From assembly GCA_020348625.1 (NCBI GenBank), contig CP070752.1, positions 473,425 to 494,780 of the forward strand: 21,356 nucleotides of DNA. The letters are read 5' to 3'. The notes beneath the pieces were generated by a model. That model did no database searches. It worked only from the letters and a program-made list of their open reading frames with translations, and was not told the DNA's origin. The stretch comes from Deltaproteobacteria bacterium. Lineage in GTDB: Bacteria; Desulfobacterota; DSM-4660; Desulfatiglandales; B25-G16. Each line of letters opens with the position of its first letter. Within the stretch, counting starts at the first letter, position 1. Positions 1-7,907 of the stretch are shown here, one piece after another. The position numbers were made by a program, and so were the translations under genes.

Positions 1-103
1 AGGAGAAGTTGGTAGAAGGACTGACTTCTTCAGGCAGGGTTCGAGCTTTCTGAGAAGCTTATGAATGCAGCAACGATCATCTTCATGAGAAAGGAACGAT
101 ACA

Positions 104-1537
104 ATGGGTTTGATTACACCTGAGCAGTACAAGGAAAGCCTAAACGACGGGCGAGTTGTCTATTACAAGGGAGAGAGGGTGGAAAACGTAGCCACACATC
201 CCGATCTGAGCGTGCCAGTCGATCTGATGTCCATTGACTATGCCATGACCGAAGACCCAAAATACCGTGACCTTGCGGTGATTGAGGATACGGAGACAGG
301 GGAACGCATCAGCAGGTATTACCATAAGCCACAGAATGCAGAGGACCTTTTGAAGGCCCATGAACTTATCGTTACGGCAACCTCCTTAGGGGACGGATAC
401 ATACCTCTGGCCCATGATATTGGGGCCGATGCGCTGAATGCCATCAGCATTACCGCCAACCTGATGGGGAACCAGGACTACATCGACCGGATCGAGAACT
501 ACCGAAAAGTGCTACAGAAAGAGGATCTTGCCACATGCGCTGGTGTCACCTGCGTAAAGGGGGATCGGCTGCTTCGCCCGTCGGATATAGGGCAGACTCA
601 CCCGGATTACTATGTGCATGTGGTGGATAAGAACAAAAAGGGGATTATTGTCCGTGGGGCAAAGGTGCATATCACCGGTGCGGCGTACTGCAATGATATC
701 TTTGTGCTCCCGTGCCGTGCCATGACCGAGGCGGATGCCGACTATGCAGTGGCATTTGCGATTCCCGCCAACACCAAGGGGATAAAGCAGGTCTGCAGGC
801 CCTTTCGTGCTCACATCACTCCCCTGGAATTCCCCATTGAACGCCCGGTTCGGGTACACACCGACTCCCTGATAATCTTCAACGACGTGCTTGTCCCATG
901 GGAAAGGGTTTTTCTGTGCGGGGAATGGAAGTTTGCGGCTACCATGGTCTATAACTTCGCGCTCATGCACCGACGGACGGGGTGTTCTTATCGTATCCCC
1001 ATCTCGGAACAGCTCGTAGGAGCGGCGGTCGCAATTGCGGAATACAACGGGATTGCCGACGCTCCCCACGTGAAAGAGAAAATCACGGATCTGGTAATCT
1101 ACCTTGAGACACTCAAGTCGCTCTCAAAGACGGCATGCTATGATTTCGTAATGAGAGGGGGTGTTGCGGTTCCGAATCCCATTGCAACCAACATGGCAAA
1201 GTACCATTTTGCCCACAACTACCATGATGTAGTAAGGATAATCCAAGATCTGGCGGGCGGCCTCACCGTTACTGCTCCGACCTATAAAGACTACGTGCAC
1301 CCCGATCTCCATGACGATATCGACAAGTATCTGGGGGGCAAGAAGGGGATACCAACGGAAAACCGGTTGCGTATGTTCGATCTCATTCGCAGAATTACCA
1401 GTGCGGATCTTGAGACGATTTGCCTCCATGGAGAGGGTTCTCCTATTGCCGAACGAATGACCATTTACGCAGAAGCCCATCTGGTGCTGTCAGAATGCAA
1501 GAAGCTCGTCGAGGAGATGGCAGAGATAAAGCAATAG
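104..1537 (+). CDS. HpaB/AbfD-family flavoprotein (4-hydroxyphenylacetate 3-hydroxylase / 4-hydroxybutyryl-CoA dehydratase superfamily)
   Basis: The 477-residue protein matches the HpaB/AbfD family in length and over its whole span: the N-terminal PEQYKESL/GERVENVATHP block, KGIIVRGAKVHITG and TEADADYAVAFAIP in the FAD-binding middle part, and DLAGGLTVTAPT near the C-terminus. Family members are FAD monooxygenases (HpaB) or FAD plus [4Fe-4S] radical dehydratases (AbfD). Compared from memory with Clostridium aminobutyricum AbfD (cluster ligands C99, C103, H292, C299), only the His is kept (H289). The two N-terminal Cys positions are P101 and D105, and the third Cys is displaced (C294, H-x4-C instead of H-x6-C). 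A canonical cluster is therefore unlikely. A GAAAGGA ribosome site precedes the ATG. It is first in the window, followed 87 bases later by an FAD oxidoreductase. Substrate unknown; family assignment is secure, reaction is not. Confidence 0.85.
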   Translation: MGLITPEQYKESLNDGRVVYYKGERVENVATHPDLSVPVDLMSIDYAMTEDPKYRDLAVIEDTETGERISRYYHKPQNAEDLLKAHELIVTATSLGDGYIPLAHDIGADALNAISITANLMGNQDYIDRIENYRKVLQKEDLATCAGVTCVKGDRLLRPSDIGQTHPDYYVHVVDKNKKGIIVRGAKVHITGAAYCNDIFVLPCRAMTEADADYAVAFAIPANTKGIKQVCRPFRAHITPLEFPIERPVRVHTDSLIIFNDVLVPWERVFLCGEWKFAATMVYNFALMHRRTGCSYRIPISEQLVGAAVAIAEYNGIADAPHVKEKITDLVIYLETLKSLSKTACYDFVMRGGVAVPNPIATNMAKYHFAHNYHDVVRIIQDLAGGLTVTAPTYKDYVHPDLHDDIDKYLGGKKGIPTENRLRMFDLIRRITSADLETICLHGEGSPIAERMTIYAEAHLVLSECKKLVEEMAEIKQ

Positions 1538-1546
1538 GAAGGGAAT

Positions 1547-1600
1547 CGGGAACAGGATCTCCAAAGCCCGAAGGGAGAACCTGACTGTTCCCGTGCTTTT
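1547..1600 (+). terminator. nested stem-loop followed by short T-run (possible terminator or attenuator)
   Basis: A perfect 9-bp inverted repeat (CGGGAACAG at 1547-1555, CTGTTCCCG at 1585-1593) encloses a second 5-bp stem (TCTCC at 1558-1562, GGAGA at 1574-1578). TGCTTTT follows at 1594-1600. It lies between the HpaB-like gene and the FAD oxidoreductase gene. The T-run is short and the loop long, so full termination is doubtful; partial termination or mRNA stabilisation is equally possible. Confidence 0.35.
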
Positions 1601-1624
1601 CAATGCAACCAGAGGGAGGTTCAT

Positions 1625-3211
1625 ATGCTCAAGAAACACCATGGAGCTGTTATTATAGGAGCCGGTATCGGCGGTTGCGGTTCTGCAGCGCTTTTGGCCA
1701 AAGATCATGGGATTGACGTGGCGGTTTTCGAGAAGGCCCCACACATCGGAGGCCGCGTTGCGTCGTATGTTGGTAAGGGCGACAAGGTCACCATAGATGG
1801 TTTGGAGCTCGATTACACAGGATTTAGGAAATCCTTGACTGATGCGAGGTGTTGGGTATCGTATTGTGAGCCGGATCTCAAGACCATTTTCGAGAAAGGT
1901 CTCCTTGACGGATACACGATCGACAATGGCGGGCACGGACTATTCTGGGGAAACAAATCAAGATGTCGGCTCTTACTCGATTACCTGGGTGAGCCTGTTG
2001 ATATGCCCACCAACAAGGGTTTGGGTTTTGTTGACGCACGGACCAACGAGATATATCAGGTGGCACCACTTGAGCCCTATCGCTGGATGACAAAGGAGGG
2101 ATTCTCTGCGGCCTATGCCGCCCTGAGAGCAATGGGGAGCCTGAGTATGGAGCAAGTTGCGGCCGCCATGAATCTCTCTTTGGAGGAGTGGCTCGATGAG
2201 CGAAAACTCAATCTGAATGAGGAAGCCTATGATTACATCAAGGTGGTTATGGCCTGCCAGAACGCCATGGCCGAACCAAGGATGGCGCCTGCGGGTGATT
2301 TCCTTGGTTATATGGCTATGGCGAGGGATATTGGCATGAACCTGCATACCGGCTCAGTTGCCACCGTTGGTGAACCGGGGCCGATGGCTATACCCTTGGC
2401 AATGGAGCGTGCCTTAAATGAGGCAGGCGGGCAGATCCTTCGAAGCACCCCGGTTGAAGAAGTCATGATCGAAGATGGAAGAGTGCGAGGTGTGGTTGTT
2501 CGCACCAAGGAAAACGCTTACCAACCCATTGAAGCGCCTATTGTCATATGCAACATACCGCCGAAACATATTTTCAACGTAATACACCCAAGACATTTTC
2601 CGCAAGAATGGGTTACGAAAATACAAAGCGAGTTCTGGTCTCCCGGCTTGCTCTCTGCGACGATAGCGCTGAAAAAAGACGTCTGGGAACGGTACGGCGT
2701 GGATGAGAGGAGTTTTATATGGATGCCTGGTATAATCAAGGATGAAGGGTATATCGGTGCAGTAGACATGGTCATGGGAAATTTGGCTTCGATGGCCAAA
2801 CGGGCCCCTGAGGGAAGGAGGGATTTCATTTTCTCCACAGCCCTGACCGACAGAGAGATGCGGACCCCTAGCAAGGTGAACAGGGTGATCGATTATTGCA
2901 TGGATTGGTTCAGGAGGACCTTTACGGATTGGAAGGAGAACGTCGAATTTGTAATCTGGACTCCGTCTGATGAGGCATACGGCAACTGGCGTCCGGTCGG
3001 CACGGACAGGCCGGATGTGAAGAGCCCTTTTGTGGAAGGCCTCTATTTCGTGGGTGATCAATACGGCAAACGGTTGTGGGGTGGAGGTGTTGACGGTGCT
3101 TCACTGAGCGCTGTCATGTGCGTTGACATTATTACCGGAAGCGATGTCGAGCACAACCTTTACCCGCCGTATCATCAAGGGGTTCCAACCTCCTCTTCTG
3201 GCAGCTCCTAA
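1625..3211 (+). CDS. FAD-dependent oxidoreductase, phytoene desaturase / amine-oxidase-like
   Basis: The 528-residue protein has an N-terminal Rossmann dinucleotide site, GAGIGG at residues 12-17, with the ribose-binding acidic residue E36 in VFEKAPHIGGR. It closes with the usual C-terminal FAD segment (GLYFVGDQYGKRLWGGGVDGA). This is the architecture of COG1233-type phytoene desaturases and related flavin oxidoreductases, which abstract hydride from C-C or C-N bonds. The family is broad and the substrate cannot be inferred. The start is supported by GAGGGAGG seven bases upstream of the ATG. It lies between an AbfD-family gene and its decayed paralogue, in a cluster that also encodes a second, shorter member of the family (11466-12761). 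The last ~20 residues are Ser/Pro-rich and probably disordered. No carotenoid synthesis genes are nearby, so a catabolic or redox role is favoured over pigment synthesis. Confidence 0.82.
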   Translation: MLKKHHGAVIIGAGIGGCGSAALLAKDHGIDVAVFEKAPHIGGRVASYVGKGDKVTIDGLELDYTGFRKSLTDARCWVSYCEPDLKTIFEKGLLDGYTIDNGGHGLFWGNKSRCRLLLDYLGEPVDMPTNKGLGFVDARTNEIYQVAPLEPYRWMTKEGFSAAYAALRAMGSLSMEQVAAAMNLSLEEWLDERKLNLNEEAYDYIKVVMACQNAMAEPRMAPAGDFLGYMAMARDIGMNLHTGSVATVGEPGPMAIPLAMERALNEAGGQILRSTPVEEVMIEDGRVRGVVVRTKENAYQPIEAPIVICNIPPKHIFNVIHPRHFPQEWVTKIQSEFWSPGLLSATIALKKDVWERYGVDERSFIWMPGIIKDEGYIGAVDMVMGNLASMAKRAPEGRRDFIFSTALTDREMRTPSKVNRVIDYCMDWFRRTFTDWKENVEFVIWTPSDEAYGNWRPVGTDRPDVKSPFVEGLYFVGDQYGKRLWGGGVDGASLSAVMCVDIITGSDVEHNLYPPYHQGVPTSSSGSS

Positions 3212-3274
3212 GTATTCCTTGGCGCTGGGTTCTTTAGCTGGTTAATGGTAGGCTAGATTGGCAAGAAGGAGCAT

Positions 3275-3496
3275 ATGGCATCGGTTTTGAAATCCGCACA
3301 AGAGTATGAGTAAAGGCTTAACTACGGGAGGACGGTTCGCCACAAAGGCGAGAAGGTGAAGAATGTAGCATCACACCGCACCGTGAGCGCGTGTATATAT
3401 ACCATGTAGGTTGATTATGCGATGAGCCATGATCCTTAGTATGAGGTTCTTGCCCTCTCCAAGAAAATAGCAGAGGAGATGGCCGGAATTGAGTGA
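3275..3496 (+). pseudogene. remnant of a second HpaB/AbfD-family gene (internally deleted, three in-frame stops)
   Basis: Translating from the ATG at 3275, which has AAGAAGGAG just upstream, gives 73 codons before TGA, with stops at codons 13 (TAA), 45 (TAG) and 55 (TAG). Read through, codons 9-60 align without frameshift to residues 7-58 of the protein at 104-1537: QEYE-x-RLN-GR matches EQYKESLN-GR, then KGEKVKNVASH matches KGERVENVATH, and VDYAMSHDP matches IDYAMTEDP. Codons 61-73 (LSKKIAEEMAGIE) match the extreme C-terminus of that protein (SECKKLVEEMAEIK). The roughly 400 codons between are missing. This is a decayed tandem paralogue: head and tail kept, catalytic core deleted. It occupies most of the 353-base gap 3212-3564, in which nothing else was recognised. 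Confidence 0.85.
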
Positions 3497-3564
3497 CGCT
3501 TGGAGATTACTCGGGGCCATATGGTGTCACATTGCTGTGATATGATGAATGAGGAGGGAGACAT

Positions 3565-4329
3565 ATGGATTGTACATTTCTTTCACTGGAAGGTAAAATA
3601 GCGCTTATAACAGGGGCGAGCAGGGGCATAGGAAAGGCTGTGGCGCTAGCTTTTGCTGATGCAGGTGCCGATGTGGCCATAGCCAGCCGTAAACTTGAGG
3701 ATCTAGAGAAGGTTGCAAGGGAAATAGAGGCCATGGGCAGGAAGGCCCTCTGTGTCCCGACCCATACACGAAAGATAGATGATCTGAAAAACTTCGTTGA
3801 TAAGGCAATGGAAGTCTATAACCGAATAGACATCCTGGTGAATAATGCGGCTGCTAATCCGGGTATGGGCCCCATTGTGGATACGGATGAAAAGGTCTAT
3901 GATCACATTATGGAGACAAATCTGAAGGGCTATTTCATGCTGAGCAAGCTGGTGGGCAAGATAATGCGAGATCAGAAGGAGGGCGTGATTATCAACATAT
4001 CCTCCGCTGGCGGTTTGAGTCCGGCAGAAGGCTTGGGCCCCTACTGTATCAGCAAGGCCGGTATCAATATGCTGACCAAGGCCATGGCGCTGGAGATGGG
4101 GCCTTACAATGTTCGCGTGAATGCCATCGCCCCACGCATCGTAAAGACGAAGTTCAGCGAGGCGTTGTGGACCAATGAAGAGCTCATGAAACGGGAATAC
4201 CAGTTTACACCGCTGAAATGCGTGGCAACGCCGGAAGAGATAGCCCAGACTGCTCTGTATTTGGCCTCGAGCGCAACCAACTATATGACCGGTCATGTAC
4301 TGGTGATGAATGGCGGGGCATTCTTTTAG
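3565..4329 (+). CDS. short-chain dehydrogenase/reductase (SDR), NAD(P)-dependent
   Basis: A 254-residue classical SDR. It has the cofactor glycine motif GASRGIG (residues 17-23), NNAA (93-96), the catalytic Ser in ISS (S147), the YxxxK pair Y160/K164 in YCISK, and the C-terminal MNGGAFF. Length and motif spacing are typical of FabG/DHRS4-like enzymes that interconvert hydroxyl and keto groups, often on acyl-CoA substrates. In this cluster the natural inference is oxidation of a 3-hydroxyacyl-CoA before thiolytic cleavage. The start is supported by GAGGAGGGA six bases before the ATG. The livF gene follows 33 bases downstream, so it is probably the first gene of the transporter operon or its closest upstream neighbour. 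Cofactor preference and substrate are not determined. Confidence 0.9.
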   Translation: MDCTFLSLEGKIALITGASRGIGKAVALAFADAGADVAIASRKLEDLEKVAREIEAMGRKALCVPTHTRKIDDLKNFVDKAMEVYNRIDILVNNAAANPGMGPIVDTDEKVYDHIMETNLKGYFMLSKLVGKIMRDQKEGVIINISSAGGLSPAEGLGPYCISKAGINMLTKAMALEMGPYNVRVNAIAPRIVKTKFSEALWTNEELMKREYQFTPLKCVATPEEIAQTALYLASSATNYMTGHVLVMNGGAFF

Positions 4330-4362
4330 GTACGGTCTTTGCTCAGTTGTCTGCAGGCGGTT

Positions 4363-5157
4363 ATGCTCAAAATCACAAACCTTGAAACTACCTATAATGA
4401 CATTATCCTGGCCCTGAAAGGCATTTCTCTTGAGGTCCCGCGCTTAAGGATTATTGCCATCCTGGGCGCAAATGGCGCAGGAAAGACCACCACCATAAAC
4501 ACAATTTCCGGCATCAGAAAGACGCTCAACCTGGCGGTTGAAGATGGAACCATTGAATTCGACGGAGAAATCATCAACGACAAAGAGCCTTATGAGATAG
4601 TGTCGATGGGCATCTTGCAGGTTCCGGAAGGCAGGAGGATATTTGCGGAACTAACCGTTGAAGAGAACATCATCATTGGCTCCTACAGCCTGCTAAACAG
4701 GGGCATATTCTTGAATAAAAGGGAGCTGGTCTTCGCCTATTTTCCAATCCTAAAAGCACGAAGCAGACAATTGGCAGGATATCTTAGCGGCGGTGAGCAA
4801 CAGATGCTGGCCATAGGGAGGGCACTCGTTGCCAATCCCAAAGTGGTGATGATGGATGAGCCTTCTCTTGGGCTTGCACCATTGTTCGTCAAGGAAATAT
4901 TTCAGATTATTGCTCGTATCAACAACCAGGAGCGAGTGTCAATACTTCTCGTCGAGCAGAACGCGAACGTGGCCTTGTCAATTGCGCATTACGGGTACGT
5001 GATGGAAAACGGAAGGGTCGTCATGGAGGGCAAGAGCAAAACGCTCCGGGAGAACAAGGATATCCGGGAGTTTTACCTTGGTCTCACGGAAGTTGGTACG
5101 AAAAAAAGCTTTCGAGACGTGAAGCACTACAGAAGAAGAAAACGATGGCTGTCCTGA
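4363..5157 (+). CDS. livF: branched-chain amino acid-type ABC transporter ATPase LivF
   Basis: A 264-residue ABC ATPase with Walker A GANGAGKT (residues 35-42), signature LSGGEQQ (141-147), Walker B VVMMDEP (161-167), and VEQN where most ABC ATPases have the switch His. VEQN in that place is normal for LivF. The ATG at 4363 is preferred over a TTG at 4339 because homology starts at MLKITNLETTYN and GCAGGCGG lies just upstream. The C-terminus runs about 20 residues past the usual LivF end and is strongly basic (KHYRRRKRWLS); this tail overlaps the start of livG by 13 bases. It hydrolyses ATP with LivG to power import by the LivH/LivM channel. Given the acyl-CoA synthetase inside the operon, the cargo is likely a carboxylic acid and not an amino acid. 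Confidence 0.92.
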   Translation: MLKITNLETTYNDIILALKGISLEVPRLRIIAILGANGAGKTTTINTISGIRKTLNLAVEDGTIEFDGEIINDKEPYEIVSMGILQVPEGRRIFAELTVEENIIIGSYSLLNRGIFLNKRELVFAYFPILKARSRQLAGYLSGGEQQMLAIGRALVANPKVVMMDEPSLGLAPLFVKEIFQIIARINNQERVSILLVEQNANVALSIAHYGYVMENGRVVMEGKSKTLRENKDIREFYLGLTEVGTKKSFRDVKHYRRRKRWLS

Positions 5158-5936
5158 ATGAGAAGGCGACCCTCCAGCTTGAGATCCTAGACCTGTGGAT
5201 GAGGTTCGGCGGTATTACGGCCGTGCAGGGAGTCTCATTTTCGGTACATCAGGAGGAGATCTACTCGATTATCGGTCCCAATGGCGCGGGAAAGACCACC
5301 ATCTTTAACTGTATTAGTGGTATCTACAAAGCACAGGCAGGAAGTATTGTGTTTGAGGGCACGGAGGTCTTGGGTTTAAAGCCCCATGAAATCGCCCACC
5401 TGGGAATTGGACGGGCTTTTCAGAATATCGAGCTCTTCAGGGGCATGACGGTGCTGGATAATCTAATGTCGGCCCAAGGATATCGTATCAAATATGGCCT
5501 GTTCAGGGCCGCCCTGTATCTCGGAAGTTGTCTGAGAGAGGAGGTTGAAAGCCGGGATAAGGTGGAGGAGATCATCGAGTTTCTCGATCTGCAACCGGTG
5601 AGAAACACACCTGTCGGTGCTCTTTCTTATGGACTGCAAAAGCGTGTGGAATTAGCTCGAGCTTTGGCAATGGAACCGAAACTCCTCTTGATCGATGAGC
5701 CGGTAAGCGGGATGAATCTGGAAGAAACCGAAGACATGGCTCGCTATATCCTCGATATTAATGAGGAGATGAAGATCAGCATAGTGCTCATAGAACATGA
5801 CATGGGTGTGGTAATGGATCTTTCGGATAGAGTTACTGCACTGAACTTCGGGATCAAGATAGCAGAGGGAACCCCAAGAGAGATTGCCGAAAACCCAGAG
5901 GTCATAAGCGCTTACCTTGGGGAGGAACTGGCCTGA
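5145..5936 (+). CDS. livG: branched-chain amino acid-type ABC transporter ATPase LivG
   Basis: A 263-residue ABC ATPase of the LivG type. It has Walker A GPNGAGKTT (residues 44-52), a Q-loop region AFQNIELFRGMTVLDNL, the signature-like LSYGLQKRVE (160-169) that replaces LSGGQ in this family, Walker B LLLIDEP (180-186), and the switch His in IEHDM. The ATG lies inside the livF tail, which implies translational coupling. Residues 110-130 (YRIKYGLFRAALYLGS) form the variable helical insertion usual in LivG. It partners LivF. A 128-base spacer with a small hairpin separates it from the acyl-CoA synthetase gene. Confidence 0.92.
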   Translation: MAVLNEKATLQLEILDLWMRFGGITAVQGVSFSVHQEEIYSIIGPNGAGKTTIFNCISGIYKAQAGSIVFEGTEVLGLKPHEIAHLGIGRAFQNIELFRGMTVLDNLMSAQGYRIKYGLFRAALYLGSCLREEVESRDKVEEIIEFLDLQPVRNTPVGALSYGLQKRVELARALAMEPKLLLIDEPVSGMNLEETEDMARYILDINEEMKISIVLIEHDMGVVMDLSDRVTALNFGIKIAEGTPREIAENPEVISAYLGEELA

Positions 5937-6023
5937 TAAGATAGAGTACTGCCATCGCCGTCAGCACCGTGGCAAAAACGGGGCATCAGAACGATAGGGG
6001 TGGGTCTCAAGAGCTTGCATAGC

Positions 6024-6038
6024 GCTTCGTTGCGAAGC
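6024..6038 (+). other. short perfect hairpin upstream of the acyl-CoA synthetase gene
   Basis: GCTTCG (6024-6029), loop TTG, CGAAGC (6033-6038): a 6-bp perfect stem with a 3-base loop in the spacer between livG and the acyl-CoA synthetase start. No T-run follows. It could be an mRNA stability element; function unknown. Confidence 0.3.
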
Positions 6039-6064
6039 CAGAAAGCCGCATTGGAAAAACAGCC

Positions 6065-7873
6065 ATGGATGACCTGAACACTACGCTGCCCAAGCTTCTG
6101 CTGGAAAAGGCCGAATTATATCAGGACAGGGTGGCCATGCGGAAGAAATACAAGGGTATCTGGCAGGAGATCTCCTGGAAGACCTATCTGGAAAAGGTAA
6201 AGTTTTTTTGTCTGGGTCTCTTGGAGCTTGGGATGGAGGGAGGTGACCATGCCTCTATCCTGGGTGAGAACTCTCCAGAATGGATTTTTGCCGATCTGGC
6301 AATCCAGTGCCTCGGTGGGGTTTCGATAGGTATATACCCCACCAATTCGGAGGAGCAGGTCCAGTATATTCTGGATCATTCACAATCTCGCATAGTGGTA
6401 GTCAGCGATCAGGAACAAGCGGACAAGGTTTTGGCCGTAAAGGAGGAGCTTCCTCTGCTCAAGAAAATGGTGGTGATTGATATGAAGGGGCTCCGGTACT
6501 ATGACGATCCCTTGATCATCAGCTATCGGGAGGTAGAGGAATTGGGCCGGGCAGCAGATGAGAAAAACCCTGGCCGGTTTCAGCAACTCGTTGGGCAGAC
6601 CAGGCCCGAGGACACTGCGCTGATCATTTATACATCCGGAACCACGGGTCACCCTAAAGGGGCCATGATCAGTCACCTCAATCTAATGCACCAGATCATA
6701 AAAGGGGTGCAGCCTGTACTGCATTTTACCGATAAAGACTCTCTGGTGTCGTACCTGCCGCTGTGCCACATACTTGAGCGATGCCTTTCCATGGTCATGC
6801 CTCTCATATTTGGCTACACCATAAACTTTGCCGAATCTATCGACACCGTGCAGCAGAACATCCAGGAGATATCGCCCACCTTCTTTGCAGGTGTCCCAAG
6901 GATATTGGAAAAGATCCACTCGGCCGTGCAGATAAAGCTCGAGGACACGACATGGTTTAAGCGGTTTATGTATCGTTTCGCGGAGCCTATAGGGAAAGCG
7001 GTCTCCAAGCATCGGATGAACAAGGAGCGCGTTCCCATCCCATTATTGATGGCCTATGGCCTGGGCTATCTATGCACCTTCAGAACCGTAAGGGACAAGA
7101 TGGGCCTACTGGGGGTTCGGTGCATCATGAGCGGCGGTGCCCCAATTGCCCCGGAGGTACTGGCTTTTTTTCGATCTCTGGGTATCAGCACTATTGAGAT
7201 GTATGCGCTGACAGAGTGCGGCACGGTTTCAGGCCCACACCACAGGGTAAAGGATGGTTCTGTCGGAGAACCGGTCAAAGCGTTGGAATTCATGCTGGCC
7301 GAAGACGGCGAGATTCTCCTAAGAGGTGGCTCCGTGTTTGAAGGGTACTATCGCGATCCTGAAGCAACAGAGGAGATGCTTAAAGACGGATGGTTGCATA
7401 CAGGTGATGTAGGCCAACTAGATGAAGATGGACATCTCTATATAGTCGACCGGAAGAAGGATATCATCATTACATCCGGAGGAAAGAACGTATCCCCTTC
7501 TGAGATCGAAAACAAGATGAAGTGCAGCCCTTATATCAAGGAGGCTGTCGTAATTGGCGACAAGAGGAAGTATCTTACAGCCCTAATACAGCTTGACTAC
7601 GATAATGTGGGAAACTGGGCGCAGAACAACCGAATACCGTATACGACATACAAGAGCCTTGCCCAGAATACCTCTGTCTACGATCTGATAAGGGATGAGA
7701 TCGAAAAGGTTAATGAGACGGTTGCCCAGGTCGAGACCATCAAGAGATTCAAAGTCCTGGAAAAGGAGCTGGATCAGGATGACGAAGAGCTGACGGCGAC
7801 CCAAAAGGTAAGGAGAAAGGTGATCGCCGAGCGGTTCGAGAGGGAGATTGACGAGCTTTATAATACCAAATAA
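6065..7873 (+). CDS. AMP-forming acyl-CoA synthetase (long-chain type), inside the ABC transporter operon
   Basis: A 602-residue ANL-superfamily enzyme. It has the P-loop YTSGTTGHPKG at residues 189-199, the A5 motif EMYALTECG, the A7/A8 region WLHTGDVG and DRKKDIIITSGGKNVSPSEIE (from D462), and the C-terminal catalytic Lys region ATQKVRRK. Length and the N-terminal pattern (DRVAMRKKYKGIWQEISWKTY) match the long-chain acyl-CoA synthetase branch (FadD15/ACSL-like). Enzymes of this shape also activate aromatic and alicyclic acids, so chain length cannot be read out. The reaction is carboxylate + ATP + CoA to acyl-CoA + AMP + PPi, in the cytoplasm or at the membrane. Its place between livG and livH points to vectorial uptake, where CoA ligation traps the incoming acid. 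livH starts 34 bases downstream. Confidence 0.92.
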   Translation: MDDLNTTLPKLLLEKAELYQDRVAMRKKYKGIWQEISWKTYLEKVKFFCLGLLELGMEGGDHASILGENSPEWIFADLAIQCLGGVSIGIYPTNSEEQVQYILDHSQSRIVVVSDQEQADKVLAVKEELPLLKKMVVIDMKGLRYYDDPLIISYREVEELGRAADEKNPGRFQQLVGQTRPEDTALIIYTSGTTGHPKGAMISHLNLMHQIIKGVQPVLHFTDKDSLVSYLPLCHILERCLSMVMPLIFGYTINFAESIDTVQQNIQEISPTFFAGVPRILEKIHSAVQIKLEDTTWFKRFMYRFAEPIGKAVSKHRMNKERVPIPLLMAYGLGYLCTFRTVRDKMGLLGVRCIMSGGAPIAPEVLAFFRSLGISTIEMYALTECGTVSGPHHRVKDGSVGEPVKALEFMLAEDGEILLRGGSVFEGYYRDPEATEEMLKDGWLHTGDVGQLDEDGHLYIVDRKKDIIITSGGKNVSPSEIENKMKCSPYIKEAVVIGDKRKYLTALIQLDYDNVGNWAQNNRIPYTTYKSLAQNTSVYDLIRDEIEKVNETVAQVETIKRFKVLEKELDQDDEELTATQKVRRKVIAERFEREIDELYNTK

Positions 7874-7907
7874 GGGGTGACCACCAGCCCCGGAGAGTAA
7901 ATAGCCC

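Noticed and set aside
3275..3496. Functional gene using TAG recoding (pyrrolysine)
   Set aside because: One of the three in-frame stops is TAA, and the whole catalytic core is missing, so decay explains it better.
4339..4362. TTG start extending livF upstream
   Set aside because: Family homology begins at the ATG at 4363, and the extra eight residues are unlike LivF.
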